Below are positions 32,486 to 40,610 of a DNA stretch of 40,972 bases, in pieces. The position numbers and the translations under genes are program-made. How positions within the stretch are numbered: position 1 is the stretch's first letter; the number at the start of each line of letters is the position of its first letter. Source of the DNA: an uncultured Flavobacteriales bacterium (GTDB lineage: Bacteria; Bacteroidota; Bacteroidia; Palsa-965); contig CALJIF010000012.1 of assembly GCA_937974275.1 (NCBI GenBank), positions 1-40,972 on the forward strand. The letters are read 5' to 3'. The notes under the pieces are model-generated. The model was not told where the DNA came from. It made no database searches and was given only the letters and a program-made list of their open reading frames with translations.

Positions 32486-34720
32486 ATGGCCACCAAACCT
32501 TCAGGTGTAATAATAGATTTAGAGGCGGAACGGAAAGAAATTCTGAAGAGGTATCGCGCTTTATTAAAAGCCAGCCGCCGCCAACTCGAAAAAGGCGACA
32601 AACAAATTATTCGTAAAGCATTTGATGTTGCCTTGGAAGCGCATAAAGACATGCGCCGCAAAACCGGGGAACCATACATTTATCACCCTATTGCTGTTGC
32701 ACAAATTTGCGCGGAAGAAATCGGATTAGGGACAACTTCCATTGTTTGCGCATTACTGCATGATACCGTTGAAGATACCGACATCACATTAGATGATGTA
32801 CGCGGGATGTTCGGCGAAAAAGTTGCGAAGATCATTGACGGACTCACCAAAATTTCAGGTGTGTTCGATCAGCAAACCAATTCCATTCAAGCGGAAAATT
32901 TCCGTAAAATGTTATTGACGCTTTCAGATGACATTCGTGTTATTCTCATCAAGCTTGCGGATCGCTTGCACAATATGCGAACGCTGGAGTCGATGAAACG
33001 CGACAAGCAATTCAAGATTGCGTCGGAAACGATGTACTTGTATGCACCACTCGCCCATCGTTTAGGATTAAATGCGATTAAAACGGAGCTGGAAGATCTC
33101 GGTTTGAAATATACCGAGACTGAAGAATACGATGACATCGCTTTGAAGTTGAAGGAAACAGAGCCCGAGCGTAAACGGTTCATTCAAAAATTTATTCTTC
33201 CGATTTCTGAAATACTCAAAGAGCAAGGATTTAAAGCGCGCATTTTCGGAAGACCGAAATCTATTTATTCCATTTATAACAAAGTCCGTTTTAAAGGAGT
33301 TCCGTTCGAAGAGATATACGACATTTTCGCTATTCGCATAATCATTGATACACCTTCGGAACGCGAAAAATCTGATTGCTGGAGAGTATATTCTATCGTA
33401 ACGGACTTTTATCATCCCAACCCGGATCGTTTGCGCGACTGGATCTCTACGCCTCGTGCCAACGGTTATGAATCATTGCACACCACCGTTATGGGTCCTG
33501 ACGGGAAATGGGTAGAAGTGCAAATTCGCACGGAACGAATGGATGAAGTGGCCGAGAAAGGTTATGCGGCACATTGGAAATATAAAGACGCCGTTACCGG
33601 TGTGGAAAGCAAAGAAAGTCAGCTGGAAGAATGGTTGCGAAAAATTCGAGATGTTCTTGAAAGTACTGAGGAAAATGCGCTGGACTTTATCGATGATTTT
33701 AAATTAAACTTATTCGCTGAAGAAATTTTCGTCTTCACTCCGAAAGGTGAAATGCGAACGCTCCCGATTGATTCCACTGCGCTTGATTTTGCTTTTGATA
33801 TTCATACCAAAGTTGGAGAAAGCTGCATTGGTGCGAAGGTGAACCATAAGTTGGTTCCGTTGAGTCATTCATTAAAAAGCGGTGATCAGGTTGAAATCCT
33901 CACATCCAAAAAACAACAACCCAAAGAGGATTGGCTGAACTTCGTTGTAACGGCCCGCGCAAAATCAAAGATTAAAGCAGCCCTCAAGGAAGAGAAACGA
34001 AAAGTTGCGGAAGAAGGTCGTGAGTTGCTGGAACGAAAATTCGAACATCAGAAAATTGAGTTTACAGTTCAGAATATTAATGAACTTCAGATGTACCTGC
34101 GTTTGCCCAGTGCGCAGGAATTGTTTTACCGTGTAGCAAAAGGTGCTATAAGCGTTAAACACATTAAAGCCTGGCACAAAGAAAAGCTCAAGCCCACAAA
34201 GACTGCCAAGAATGAGCCATCTCTTGAACAGGTGGTTAAAGAAATTCGAGGGAAAAAGGCCGGTGAAGATGCATTGGTTATTGGCGACAACTTGACAAAA
34301 ATCGAATACAAATTATCACCTTGCTGTAATCCGATTCCGGGTGATGATGTATTCGGCTTCATAACCATCAACGAAGGAATTAAAATCCATCGTGTTACTT
34401 GCCCGAATGCATTGCAGATGATGTCGAATTACGCATACCGTATTGTAAAGGCACGTTGGACTCAGCAAGAACAAATTTCTTTCCTTGCCGGTATTCATAT
34501 TACGGGAATTGATGAAGTTGGATTGGTTAATAACGTTACCAAAATTATTTCGAGCGAATTAAGCGTAAATATGCGATCGTTGAGTTTTGACACGAAAGAC
34601 GGTACATTCGATGGAACCATCATGTTATTTGTACACGACACGATACATTTGACCGAACTGATGAAGAAACTACGAAAGGTAAACGGCGTTATTGCAGTAA
34701 CACGAATCAACCCTAATTAA
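32486..34720 (+). CDS. rel: Bifunctional (p)ppGpp synthetase/hydrolase (RelA/SpoT)
   Basis: This 744-residue stringent-response enzyme makes and degrades (p)ppGpp. The hydrolase HD domain (about 40-190) keeps the metal site: His67 in YHPIAVA, His92 and Asp93 in LLHDTVEDT, so hydrolysis should be active. The synthetase domain (about 245-375) keeps GRPKSIYSIYNK and NGYESLHTTV. A TGS domain (about 410-470), an alpha-helical region, a zinc-finger-like CC motif (SPCCNPIPGD) and a C-terminal ACT domain (about 668-744) follow. Being apparently dual-function, it may be the only long RSH in the genome, as in many Bacteroidota. It sits just upstream of the Fur-family regulator. Confidence 0.96.
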   Translation: MATKPSGVIIDLEAERKEILKRYRALLKASRRQLEKGDKQIIRKAFDVALEAHKDMRRKTGEPYIYHPIAVAQICAEEIGLGTTSIVCALLHDTVEDTDITLDDVRGMFGEKVAKIIDGLTKISGVFDQQTNSIQAENFRKMLLTLSDDIRVILIKLADRLHNMRTLESMKRDKQFKIASETMYLYAPLAHRLGLNAIKTELEDLGLKYTETEEYDDIALKLKETEPERKRFIQKFILPISEILKEQGFKARIFGRPKSIYSIYNKVRFKGVPFEEIYDIFAIRIIIDTPSEREKSDCWRVYSIVTDFYHPNPDRLRDWISTPRANGYESLHTTVMGPDGKWVEVQIRTERMDEVAEKGYAAHWKYKDAVTGVESKESQLEEWLRKIRDVLESTEENALDFIDDFKLNLFAEEIFVFTPKGEMRTLPIDSTALDFAFDIHTKVGESCIGAKVNHKLVPLSHSLKSGDQVEILTSKKQQPKEDWLNFVVTARAKSKIKAALKEEKRKVAEEGRELLERKFEHQKIEFTVQNINELQMYLRLPSAQELFYRVAKGAISVKHIKAWHKEKLKPTKTAKNEPSLEQVVKEIRGKKAGEDALVIGDNLTKIEYKLSPCCNPIPGDDVFGFITINEGIKIHRVTCPNALQMMSNYAYRIVKARWTQQEQISFLAGIHITGIDEVGLVNNVTKIISSELSVNMRSLSFDTKDGTFDGTIMLFVHDTIHLTELMKKLRKVNGVIAVTRINPN

Positions 34721-34734
34721 GCCGCATTATTTAG

Positions 34735-34742
34735 TACCTTTA
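34735..34742 (+). promoter_or_regulatory. Putative -7 element of the Fur-family gene (TACCTTTA)
   Basis: Seven of eight positions match TAnnTTTG. It sits in the 41-base gap between rel and the Fur-family gene, 20 bases before its ATG, and could make the downstream four-gene cluster independently transcribed. Confidence 0.4.
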
Positions 34743-34761
34743 CAGCAACAAGTCAGGCGGT

Positions 34762-35253
34762 ATGTCGGAAGCAGAAATCAGAGAGCGCGTTAAACATATT
34801 TTTTCAGAACATTTGGGCAAACACGGTCATCGTAAAACACCCGAACGTTTTGCAATACTTGATGAAATTTATTCGCACACGGGACATTTCGACATCGAAT
34901 CGTTGTATGTGTACATGAAGAATAAAAAGTATCGTGTTAGTCGTGCAACGCTCTATAATACCATTGAACTTTTGTTAGAATGCGGATTAGTTTCCAAGCA
35001 TCAATTTGGAAAAAATCAGGCACAGTTTGAACGCTCATATGCTTATAAACAACACGATCATTTAATCTGTCAGGATTGCGGTAAAGTATTCGAATTTTGC
35101 GACCCGCGCATTCAACAAATTAAGTTAACTACCGAACAGTTTCTTGAATTCGATATTGCGAGTCACTCGCTCAATTTTTTTGGCAAATGCCGTAAGCTAC
35201 AGCATAACGGTACGTGTGAACATTTGAAAAACGGACCGAACAGATTATCATGA
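34762..35253 (+). CDS. Fur-family transcriptional regulator
   Basis: A 163-residue regulator. An N-terminal winged helix (about 15-85; RKTPERFAILDEIY, the recognition helix VSRATLYNTIELLLECGLV) is followed by a dimerisation and metal-sensing part. The sensory part has HDHLICQDCGKVFEF, with the CxxC zinc motif near 99-102, and a second Cys pair near 148-155. These fit Fur, PerR or Zur; the metal or peroxide sensed cannot be decided from sequence. The gene ends in an ATGA overlap with the STAS gene, so the two are co-translated. Likely target: its own operon, although no canonical Fur box was recognised. Confidence 0.93.
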   Translation: MSEAEIRERVKHIFSEHLGKHGHRKTPERFAILDEIYSHTGHFDIESLYVYMKNKKYRVSRATLYNTIELLLECGLVSKHQFGKNQAQFERSYAYKQHDHLICQDCGKVFEFCDPRIQQIKLTTEQFLEFDIASHSLNFFGKCRKLQHNGTCEHLKNGPNRLS

Positions 35254-35603
35254 CCTTCTCGTTTAGCATTATTCAAAAAGAGCCGGTACAAATTATCGGT
35301 TTATACGGGCAGTTAATTGAAAAAAGTGCTGCATCGGAACTGGTACAATATCTGGATGACGCATTCGACTCCGGCAGCGCGCGCATCGTCCTCGATTTAT
35401 CGGAACTGAAGTACATGAACAGTTCGGGGCTAAACCTGTTAATTTCCATCATGACCAAGGCCCGAAAAGCAGAAGGAGATGTTGTGCTGGCTTGTATTTC
35501 CGATAAAATCAGAGAATTACTTTTGATCACAAAATTGAACACCGTATTTACATGTACGGAAACTATAGACGAAGCCGTATCTTCGTTATCTAACACACAA
35601 TAA
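35250..35603 (+). CDS. STAS-domain protein (anti-sigma-factor-antagonist-like)
   Basis: A 117-residue single STAS domain of the SpoIIAA/RsbV type. The motif YMNSSGLNLLI places the phosphorylatable serine at Ser58 or Ser59, at the usual site. Such proteins bind partner kinases and switch sigma factors or other targets. No partner kinase (RsbW/SpoIIAB) or phosphatase is encoded in the window. It overlaps the Fur-family gene by 4 bases and precedes purA by 14, so it belongs to the same transcript. Its targets are unknown. Confidence 0.88.
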   Translation: MTFSFSIIQKEPVQIIGLYGQLIEKSAASELVQYLDDAFDSGSARIVLDLSELKYMNSSGLNLLISIMTKARKAEGDVVLACISDKIRELLLITKLNTVFTCTETIDEAVSSLSNTQ

Positions 35604-35617
35604 CACCTATTTACAAC

Positions 35618-36898
35618 ATGAAGGCAGACGTTCTTCTTGGTCTCCAGTGGGGAGATGAAGGCAAAGGAAAAATTGTTGATGTATTAACTCCGAAATACGA
35701 TTACATCGCACGTTTTCAGGGAGGTCCAAATGCAGGACACACCTTGGAATTCAACGGTATTAAGCACGTTTTACACACTATTCCTTCCGGTATTTTCCAC
35801 GATACTACCACAAACATTATTGGAAACGGTGTTGTTATTGACCCCGTTATTCTAAAGCGTGAAATTGATGCTTTAGTGAAAATGGGTGTAGATGTAAAAA
35901 AACGTTTGTTGATTTCGCGCCGTGCTCATTTAATTCTTCCTACGCATAGTCTTCTCGATAAAGCTTCGGAAGCCGCGAAAGGAAAAGAAAAAATCGGTTC
36001 TACCCTAAAAGGTATAGGACCAACATACATGGATAAAACCGGGAGAAACGGTTTGCGTGTAGGTGATATCGACAGTCCTGATTTTAAAGAAAAATACAAT
36101 AAGCTGGTGGCCAAACACCGCGAATTACTTCGCTTTCACGATGCCGACACCGATCCTTCCGCTTTGGAAGGCGCATGGTTTGAAGGAATTGAAACAATTA
36201 AATCGTTGACCCGCATCGATACCGAGCACTTCGTGAATGAGGCGTTGTCTTCGGGCAAATCAGTTTTGGCGGAAGGTGCACAAGGTTCATTGCTGGACAT
36301 TGACTTCGGAACTTATCCGTTTGTTACATCGTCCAACACCATGACAGCAGGCGCATGCACAGGATTAGGTGTTGCTCCTCGCCATATCGGAAATGTATTG
36401 GGAATTTTTAAAGCGTATTGCACGCGTGTTGGAAGCGGCCCCTTCCCTACTGAGTTGGAAGATGAAACCGGTCAGCGTTTGCGTGATGTTGGACGTGAAT
36501 ACGGTTCTACAACCGGTCGTCCGCGTCGTTGCGGTTGGTTGGATATTCCGGCCTTGAATTACGCGATTATGATCAACGGAGTTACAGAGCTGATCATGAT
36601 GAAAGCAGATGTATTAAGCGGATTGGATACCATTCGCGTTTGCACTGCATACAAAGTAAACGGTGTGGTTACAAAGAACTTCCCGTATGATATTTGCACT
36701 GCGGAAATTGAACCCGTTTACACCGATTTACCGGGTTGGACGGAAGATTTAACCGGCGTAACACGTGCGGAAGATATGCCCGGTGCATTGATGGAATACA
36801 TTTCCTTCATTGAAAAAGCTACCGGAGTTCCTGTTTCTGTAGTAAGCGTTGGTCCGGATCGTACACAAACATTGCTGCGTTCAGCGGCATGGGCATAA
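35618..36898 (+). CDS. purA: Adenylosuccinate synthase
   Basis: PurA joins IMP and aspartate with GTP hydrolysis to form adenylosuccinate, the first committed step to AMP. The 426 residues match the family. The N-terminal GTP-binding segment LQWGDEGKGK has the catalytic Asp13, and His41 lies in GGPNAGHT. IGPTYMDKTGR, EGAQGSLLDIDFGTYPFVT and TTGRPRRCGWLD are all conserved. It lies 14 bases after the STAS gene and 18 before the OstA-like gene, so it shares an operon with them. Confidence 0.98.
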   Translation: MKADVLLGLQWGDEGKGKIVDVLTPKYDYIARFQGGPNAGHTLEFNGIKHVLHTIPSGIFHDTTTNIIGNGVVIDPVILKREIDALVKMGVDVKKRLLISRRAHLILPTHSLLDKASEAAKGKEKIGSTLKGIGPTYMDKTGRNGLRVGDIDSPDFKEKYNKLVAKHRELLRFHDADTDPSALEGAWFEGIETIKSLTRIDTEHFVNEALSSGKSVLAEGAQGSLLDIDFGTYPFVTSSNTMTAGACTGLGVAPRHIGNVLGIFKAYCTRVGSGPFPTELEDETGQRLRDVGREYGSTTGRPRRCGWLDIPALNYAIMINGVTELIMMKADVLSGLDTIRVCTAYKVNGVVTKNFPYDICTAEIEPVYTDLPGWTEDLTGVTRAEDMPGALMEYISFIEKATGVPVSVVSVGPDRTQTLLRSAAWA

Positions 36899-36916
36899 TT
36901 CTTGCAGCTTTTGCAT

Positions 36917-38431
36917 ATGCGAAATTTGTTCCTCGTCGGGTTGTGTTCATTCGTTTGGATGAGTCTAAGCTTTGCACAAACCTCCGGAGGTAAACAAATC
37001 AATATCAAACACGCGGGATCCTTAAAAGGCGACAAAAAACGCGGCTATCAACGTCTCATTGGTGATGTTCAATTCGAACATCAAGGTGCGTTAATGTTCT
37101 GCGACAGCGCCCATTTCTTCCCTGATGCTAACGCGATGGATGCGTTTGGTCGTGTGCATATTCAGCAAGGCGATTCGGTGCATTTGTGGGGCGATTTTTT
37201 ACACTACGATGGAAAAAACTCCAAAGCGGAAGTGCAAAAAAATGTACGCATGACCGACGGAGATATGACGTTGACTACGGATGCTATCACGTATGACATT
37301 AAAGGGAAATACGCGAGTTATTCGAACGGTGGTAAAATCATCAACAAGAGTAACGTCCTCACCAGTGTTATCGGAGCCTATTCATCCGATAGTAAAACGT
37401 TGACGTTTAAGAAAAATGTAAAACTGGACAATCCGTCATATGTGATGACGTGTGATACATTGCGTTATCAGCCGTTAAGTAAAGTCGCTTACTTCCTGGG
37501 CCCAACTACTATTAAGTCTAAAAATTCGGACAACTTCATTTATTGCGAAAACGGATTTTACGATACGAATAAAGACATCTGTCAGTTCAACGAAAACGCC
37601 TACATCATTACGAATGGGCAAACATTGAAAGGCGATAGCATCTGGTACGATCAGAAAAACGGAATCGGAAAAATGATGCAAAATGTGTCCATCATTGATA
37701 CTGCACAACGCGTCGTTATTAAAGGTGATCTGGCTACGCACAACGAGAAAAAAGAAATTTCGCAAGTAACCGGTAAAGCACTTTTTATTCAAGCATTTGA
37801 AAAAGATTCCTTGTATCTCCATGCAGATACCTTACAATCACAAACCGTTGCCGTTAAAGGTGATTCAGCCGGAAAAATCATCAAAGCATTTCATCATGTT
37901 GCTTTTTTCAAATCGGACATGCAAGGACGCTGTGATTCATTAGCATGGACAACTCAAGATTCTGTAATGAAAATGTTGGGAAATCCGGTTTTGTGGTCTG
38001 ATGGCAACCAACTCACCGCAGATACTATTTTGATTCATACGTTCAATGGTGCCTTGAAACGATTGGACATGATTAATAATTCATTTATTGCTTCAGTTGA
38101 AGATAGCGCGCATTTTAACCAGATTAAGGGTAAAAAAATGACCGGCTATTTTAAAGACAACGAATTGCATAAGATTTATGTGGAAGGCAATGCGCAAACA
38201 TTATACTACGCGAAAGATAAAGGTGTGATGATTGGCGTTAACCGTGCTGATTGCGTTCGCCTGATGATTTACCTGGAAAACAGTGCTGTAAGTTCCATCA
38301 GTTTCTATTCCCAGCCCAATGCCGTTTTATATCCTCCGGGAGAATTACCACCGAAAGAATCTTTACTAAAAGATTTTAAGTGGAGAGGCAACGAGCAACC
38401 CGATTCCGTGCAGTCGCTGTTTTTGCGTTAA
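36917..38431 (+). CDS. OstA/LptA-like envelope protein
   Basis: I start this 504-residue protein at the ATG at 36917 (MRNLFLVGL), which gives a signal peptide ending SLSFAQ; a TTG at 36902 would add five residues. The mature part contains repeated beta-strand units of the OstA (LptA/LptD N-terminal) type, e.g. GDVQFEHQGALMFCDSAHF, FGRVHIQQGDSVHLWGDFL and TADTILIHTFNGALKRLDM, giving an extended beta-jelly-roll. It has no C-terminal barrel, so it resembles a long LptA rather than LptD. LPS transport across the periplasm is the likely role. It is the last + strand gene of the cluster and its stop abuts the stop of the next gene. Confidence 0.88.
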   Translation: MRNLFLVGLCSFVWMSLSFAQTSGGKQINIKHAGSLKGDKKRGYQRLIGDVQFEHQGALMFCDSAHFFPDANAMDAFGRVHIQQGDSVHLWGDFLHYDGKNSKAEVQKNVRMTDGDMTLTTDAITYDIKGKYASYSNGGKIINKSNVLTSVIGAYSSDSKTLTFKKNVKLDNPSYVMTCDTLRYQPLSKVAYFLGPTTIKSKNSDNFIYCENGFYDTNKDICQFNENAYIITNGQTLKGDSIWYDQKNGIGKMMQNVSIIDTAQRVVIKGDLATHNEKKEISQVTGKALFIQAFEKDSLYLHADTLQSQTVAVKGDSAGKIIKAFHHVAFFKSDMQGRCDSLAWTTQDSVMKMLGNPVLWSDGNQLTADTILIHTFNGALKRLDMINNSFIASVEDSAHFNQIKGKKMTGYFKDNELHKIYVEGNAQTLYYAKDKGVMIGVNRADCVRLMIYLENSAVSSISFYSQPNAVLYPPGELPPKESLLKDFKWRGNEQPDSVQSLFLR

Positions 38432-38941
38432 TCAGCGCTTGTCGAATAACTGCGCAATTCGTCCTTCCGGATTTAGAAGTACCGTAAAAAGTAGAATTCC
38501 GGCCAGAACACTTTGTAGGCATAAGATCCAGCCGCCCCATGCTAATCCGACGGTGTGTACAGTATCAGCGTACGCAATACTGCGAAACGTAATCATGTAA
38601 TAACAATAAGGACCTCCGATAAACATCAGCATGGCCTGCAACTGTATAAATGCGCGTGCCGGTAATGAGAACGGACGTTTAATACTGAATGATTGCCACA
38701 ATACTAAAAAAGGGAGTAACGCAAAAAGTATCAGACCCGCTATGCCCGCAGGATGTCCGGGGAAATTGATAAGTACAGAAGCCGTAAAGATATCGTTCGC
38801 AGGGCGAATTGTTTGTGTGTCGGGTAAGTCGCCGATATAATAACCGGTTACATACTCGTTGCGGACAGGAAGAAATAAAACAATGATTCCAATAGACAGC
38901 GCAGTGAATAACAAAACCCGTTTAGTGCGCAAACTTACCAT
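38432..38941 (-). CDS. Four-helix membrane protein, unknown function
   Basis: A 169-residue protein with four predicted helices (about 9-25, 60-82, 96-117, 131-155). I recognise no family motif. The first base after the stop of the OstA-like gene is the last base of this gene's stop codon, so the convergent genes abut with no gap and no room for a terminator. The upstream gene is 2 bases away, so it is the last gene of the minus-strand operon. Confidence 0.75.
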   Translation of the reverse strand: MVSLRTKRVLLFTALSIGIIVLFLPVRNEYVTGYYIGDLPDTQTIRPANDIFTASVLINFPGHPAGIAGLILFALLPFLVLWQSFSIKRPFSLPARAFIQLQAMLMFIGGPYCYYMITFRSIAYADTVHTVGLAWGGWILCLQSVLAGILLFTVLLNPEGRIAQLFDKR

Positions 38942-38943
38942 GC

Positions 38944-39447
38944 TTATCGTGCGTTAACTGGTAAAAGGCGCGCATGCCAGCTTTGAGTAACGGGAACTTC
39001 CCATTTGGTAAACAAGTCGGTTTTAGTCGCTATAAGATTATTGAAAACAATTTGAGAAGGCTTCACTTCACCGGTTTCCAGAAAACGCTCGAAGTACTGC
39101 AATTTCGTATCCTGCAATTTGCCTTCGGCATCGCGATACAACACTAACAAACGATCGAACAGATTCATGCCGTAATCTTTTTCCAATTGCTGCATAAAAC
39201 GCACGGATTTATCAATTCCGCAACCACTCGCAGCAGCAACACCTTCATCCACCATGACTATGATAAAGCGGTTGTAAACTACTTCAATTACCGCACGCAT
39301 CGCACTTCCATGTGAACTCCAGTCAAGCAGAAACATAGCAGCACGTTTTCTGATCTCTGAAGCTTCCAAATCTGTAATAACACGATCACTTTGGTAAATC
39401 CAAACGCGACTGTGATCCGGCATATCGTTAAATGCGGTAGTGTTCAT
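38944..39447 (-). CDS. Conserved Bacteroidota protein often labelled ABC transporter ATPase
   Basis: A 167-residue soluble protein beginning with SRVWIYQSDRVITD and containing FIIVMVDEG and ASGCGIDKSVRFMQQLEKDYG. From memory this matches a conserved Bacteroidota family that databases call an ABC transporter ATPase. No Walker A, Walker B or ABC signature is present, so that name is wrong. Its function is unknown. In related genomes it is found near (Fe-S)-binding protein genes, and here a gene of that type is two genes upstream. The desaturase stop is 9 bases before its start. Confidence 0.8.
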   Translation of the reverse strand: MNTTAFNDMPDHSRVWIYQSDRVITDLEASEIRKRAAMFLLDWSSHGSAMRAVIEVVYNRFIIVMVDEGVAAASGCGIDKSVRFMQQLEKDYGMNLFDRLLVLYRDAEGKLQDTKLQYFERFLETGEVKPSQIVFNNLIATKTDLFTKWEVPVTQSWHARLLPVNAR

Positions 39448-39456
39448 CTTAAAATT

Positions 39457-40575
39457 TTAAGCAGCGTTTTTCTGCGGATTACCAAACTCGTTCAACAATT
39501 TCAAATGCGAAACAATGGCACTCGCAAATGTTGGTTCTACATTATAAGGATAACCGAATTCCTTGGCAGTTTGTTCAACTATCGGTGCAATTTTCTCGTA
39601 ATGTACGTGGCAAATTGAAGGGAACAAATGATGTTCGATTTGACGATTAAGTCCACCGGCATACCATGCGAAAATTTTACTTTTCGGTGCAAAGTTGCAT
39701 GTAGTGTACAATTGATGAACTGCCCAATCGTGCTCCATTTGTCCTTTTTCATCAGGTTGAGGAAATTCAGCTTCAGGCATTACGTGTGCAGTTTGGAAAA
39801 TCAATGACAACAGCAAACTCGCCGTGAAGTGATTGATAAAGAAACCAATCAGCACTTGCCACCACGCGTAATCTGTAACCAATAATGGTAAAACCATCAT
39901 GAGCATGTAATACCCGATTTTGGTCAGGATCATTTCCGTAAGATGCTTACCCACCTTTTCTTTTCGCTGACGTAACAGCCCCATTTTGGAGAAGCGAATC
40001 AGTTGTGAAAAATCTTTTAACGTTACCCAAGAAAGCGTAAGCAAACCATAGAAAAACCAGGCATAATACGCCTGCCCACGGTGAATTTTACGCCATTCTG
40101 CATGTGGTGAAAAGCGAAGGAAAAACGGTGGAACAATATCCTCATCATGTCCGTCCACATTCGTGTATGTATGATGCAAAACGTTATGTTGCATCTGCCA
40201 GTTGAAATAATGTCCGCCCACAAAATTTAAGGTGCGCGACATCAAATTATTCAACCATGGAATAGAAGAATAACTGCCGTGATTAGCATCATGCATTACC
40301 GAAAGTCCGATTCCGGCTGTTCCTAAACCAACCACCACACAAAGTAAGATCGAGACCCAGCCCGGCATTACCATGTTGCTGATCAAAATTGAATAGGGCA
40401 CAAAAAACAAAGCAAACATGAATACCGTTTTGATATACATTTCGGTATTGCCGGTTTTCTTAATGTTATTCGATTTGAAGTATTCATCCACACGTTTGTG
40501 TAATGTGGAGTAAAACAATCTTTCTTTTGTTCCAAATCGCGGTCTTACCGCCCCCTCAGTGATAAGCGTACTCAT
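39457..40575 (-). CDS. Membrane fatty acid desaturase
   Basis: This 372-residue di-iron desaturase inserts a double bond in an acyl chain, probably acyl-CoA or membrane lipid. The three His boxes are complete: HDANH (95-99), HNVLHH (130-135) and QIEHH (312-316). The Gln in the third box groups it with front-end (linoleoyl-CoA-type) desaturases. Hydrophobic helices lie at about 50-90 and 165-245. There is no N- or C-terminal cytochrome b5 domain, so an external electron donor is needed. It sits between a CCG-domain iron-sulfur protein gene (35-bp gap) and a small conserved gene (9 bases). No obvious cold-shock regulator site was found. Confidence 0.94.
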   Translation of the reverse strand: MSTLITEGAVRPRFGTKERLFYSTLHKRVDEYFKSNNIKKTGNTEMYIKTVFMFALFFVPYSILISNMVMPGWVSILLCVVVGLGTAGIGLSVMHDANHGSYSSIPWLNNLMSRTLNFVGGHYFNWQMQHNVLHHTYTNVDGHDEDIVPPFFLRFSPHAEWRKIHRGQAYYAWFFYGLLTLSWVTLKDFSQLIRFSKMGLLRQRKEKVGKHLTEMILTKIGYYMLMMVLPLLVTDYAWWQVLIGFFINHFTASLLLSLIFQTAHVMPEAEFPQPDEKGQMEHDWAVHQLYTTCNFAPKSKIFAWYAGGLNRQIEHHLFPSICHVHYEKIAPIVEQTAKEFGYPYNVEPTFASAIVSHLKLLNEFGNPQKNAA

Positions 40576-40610
40576 TGTATTTAAATTTATTCTTGGCCAA
40601 TTGAATTATA

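Noticed and set aside
34762..35253. Naming the regulator fur, perR or zur
   Set aside because: The metal-site residues visible do not separate these subfamilies and no operator was recognised.
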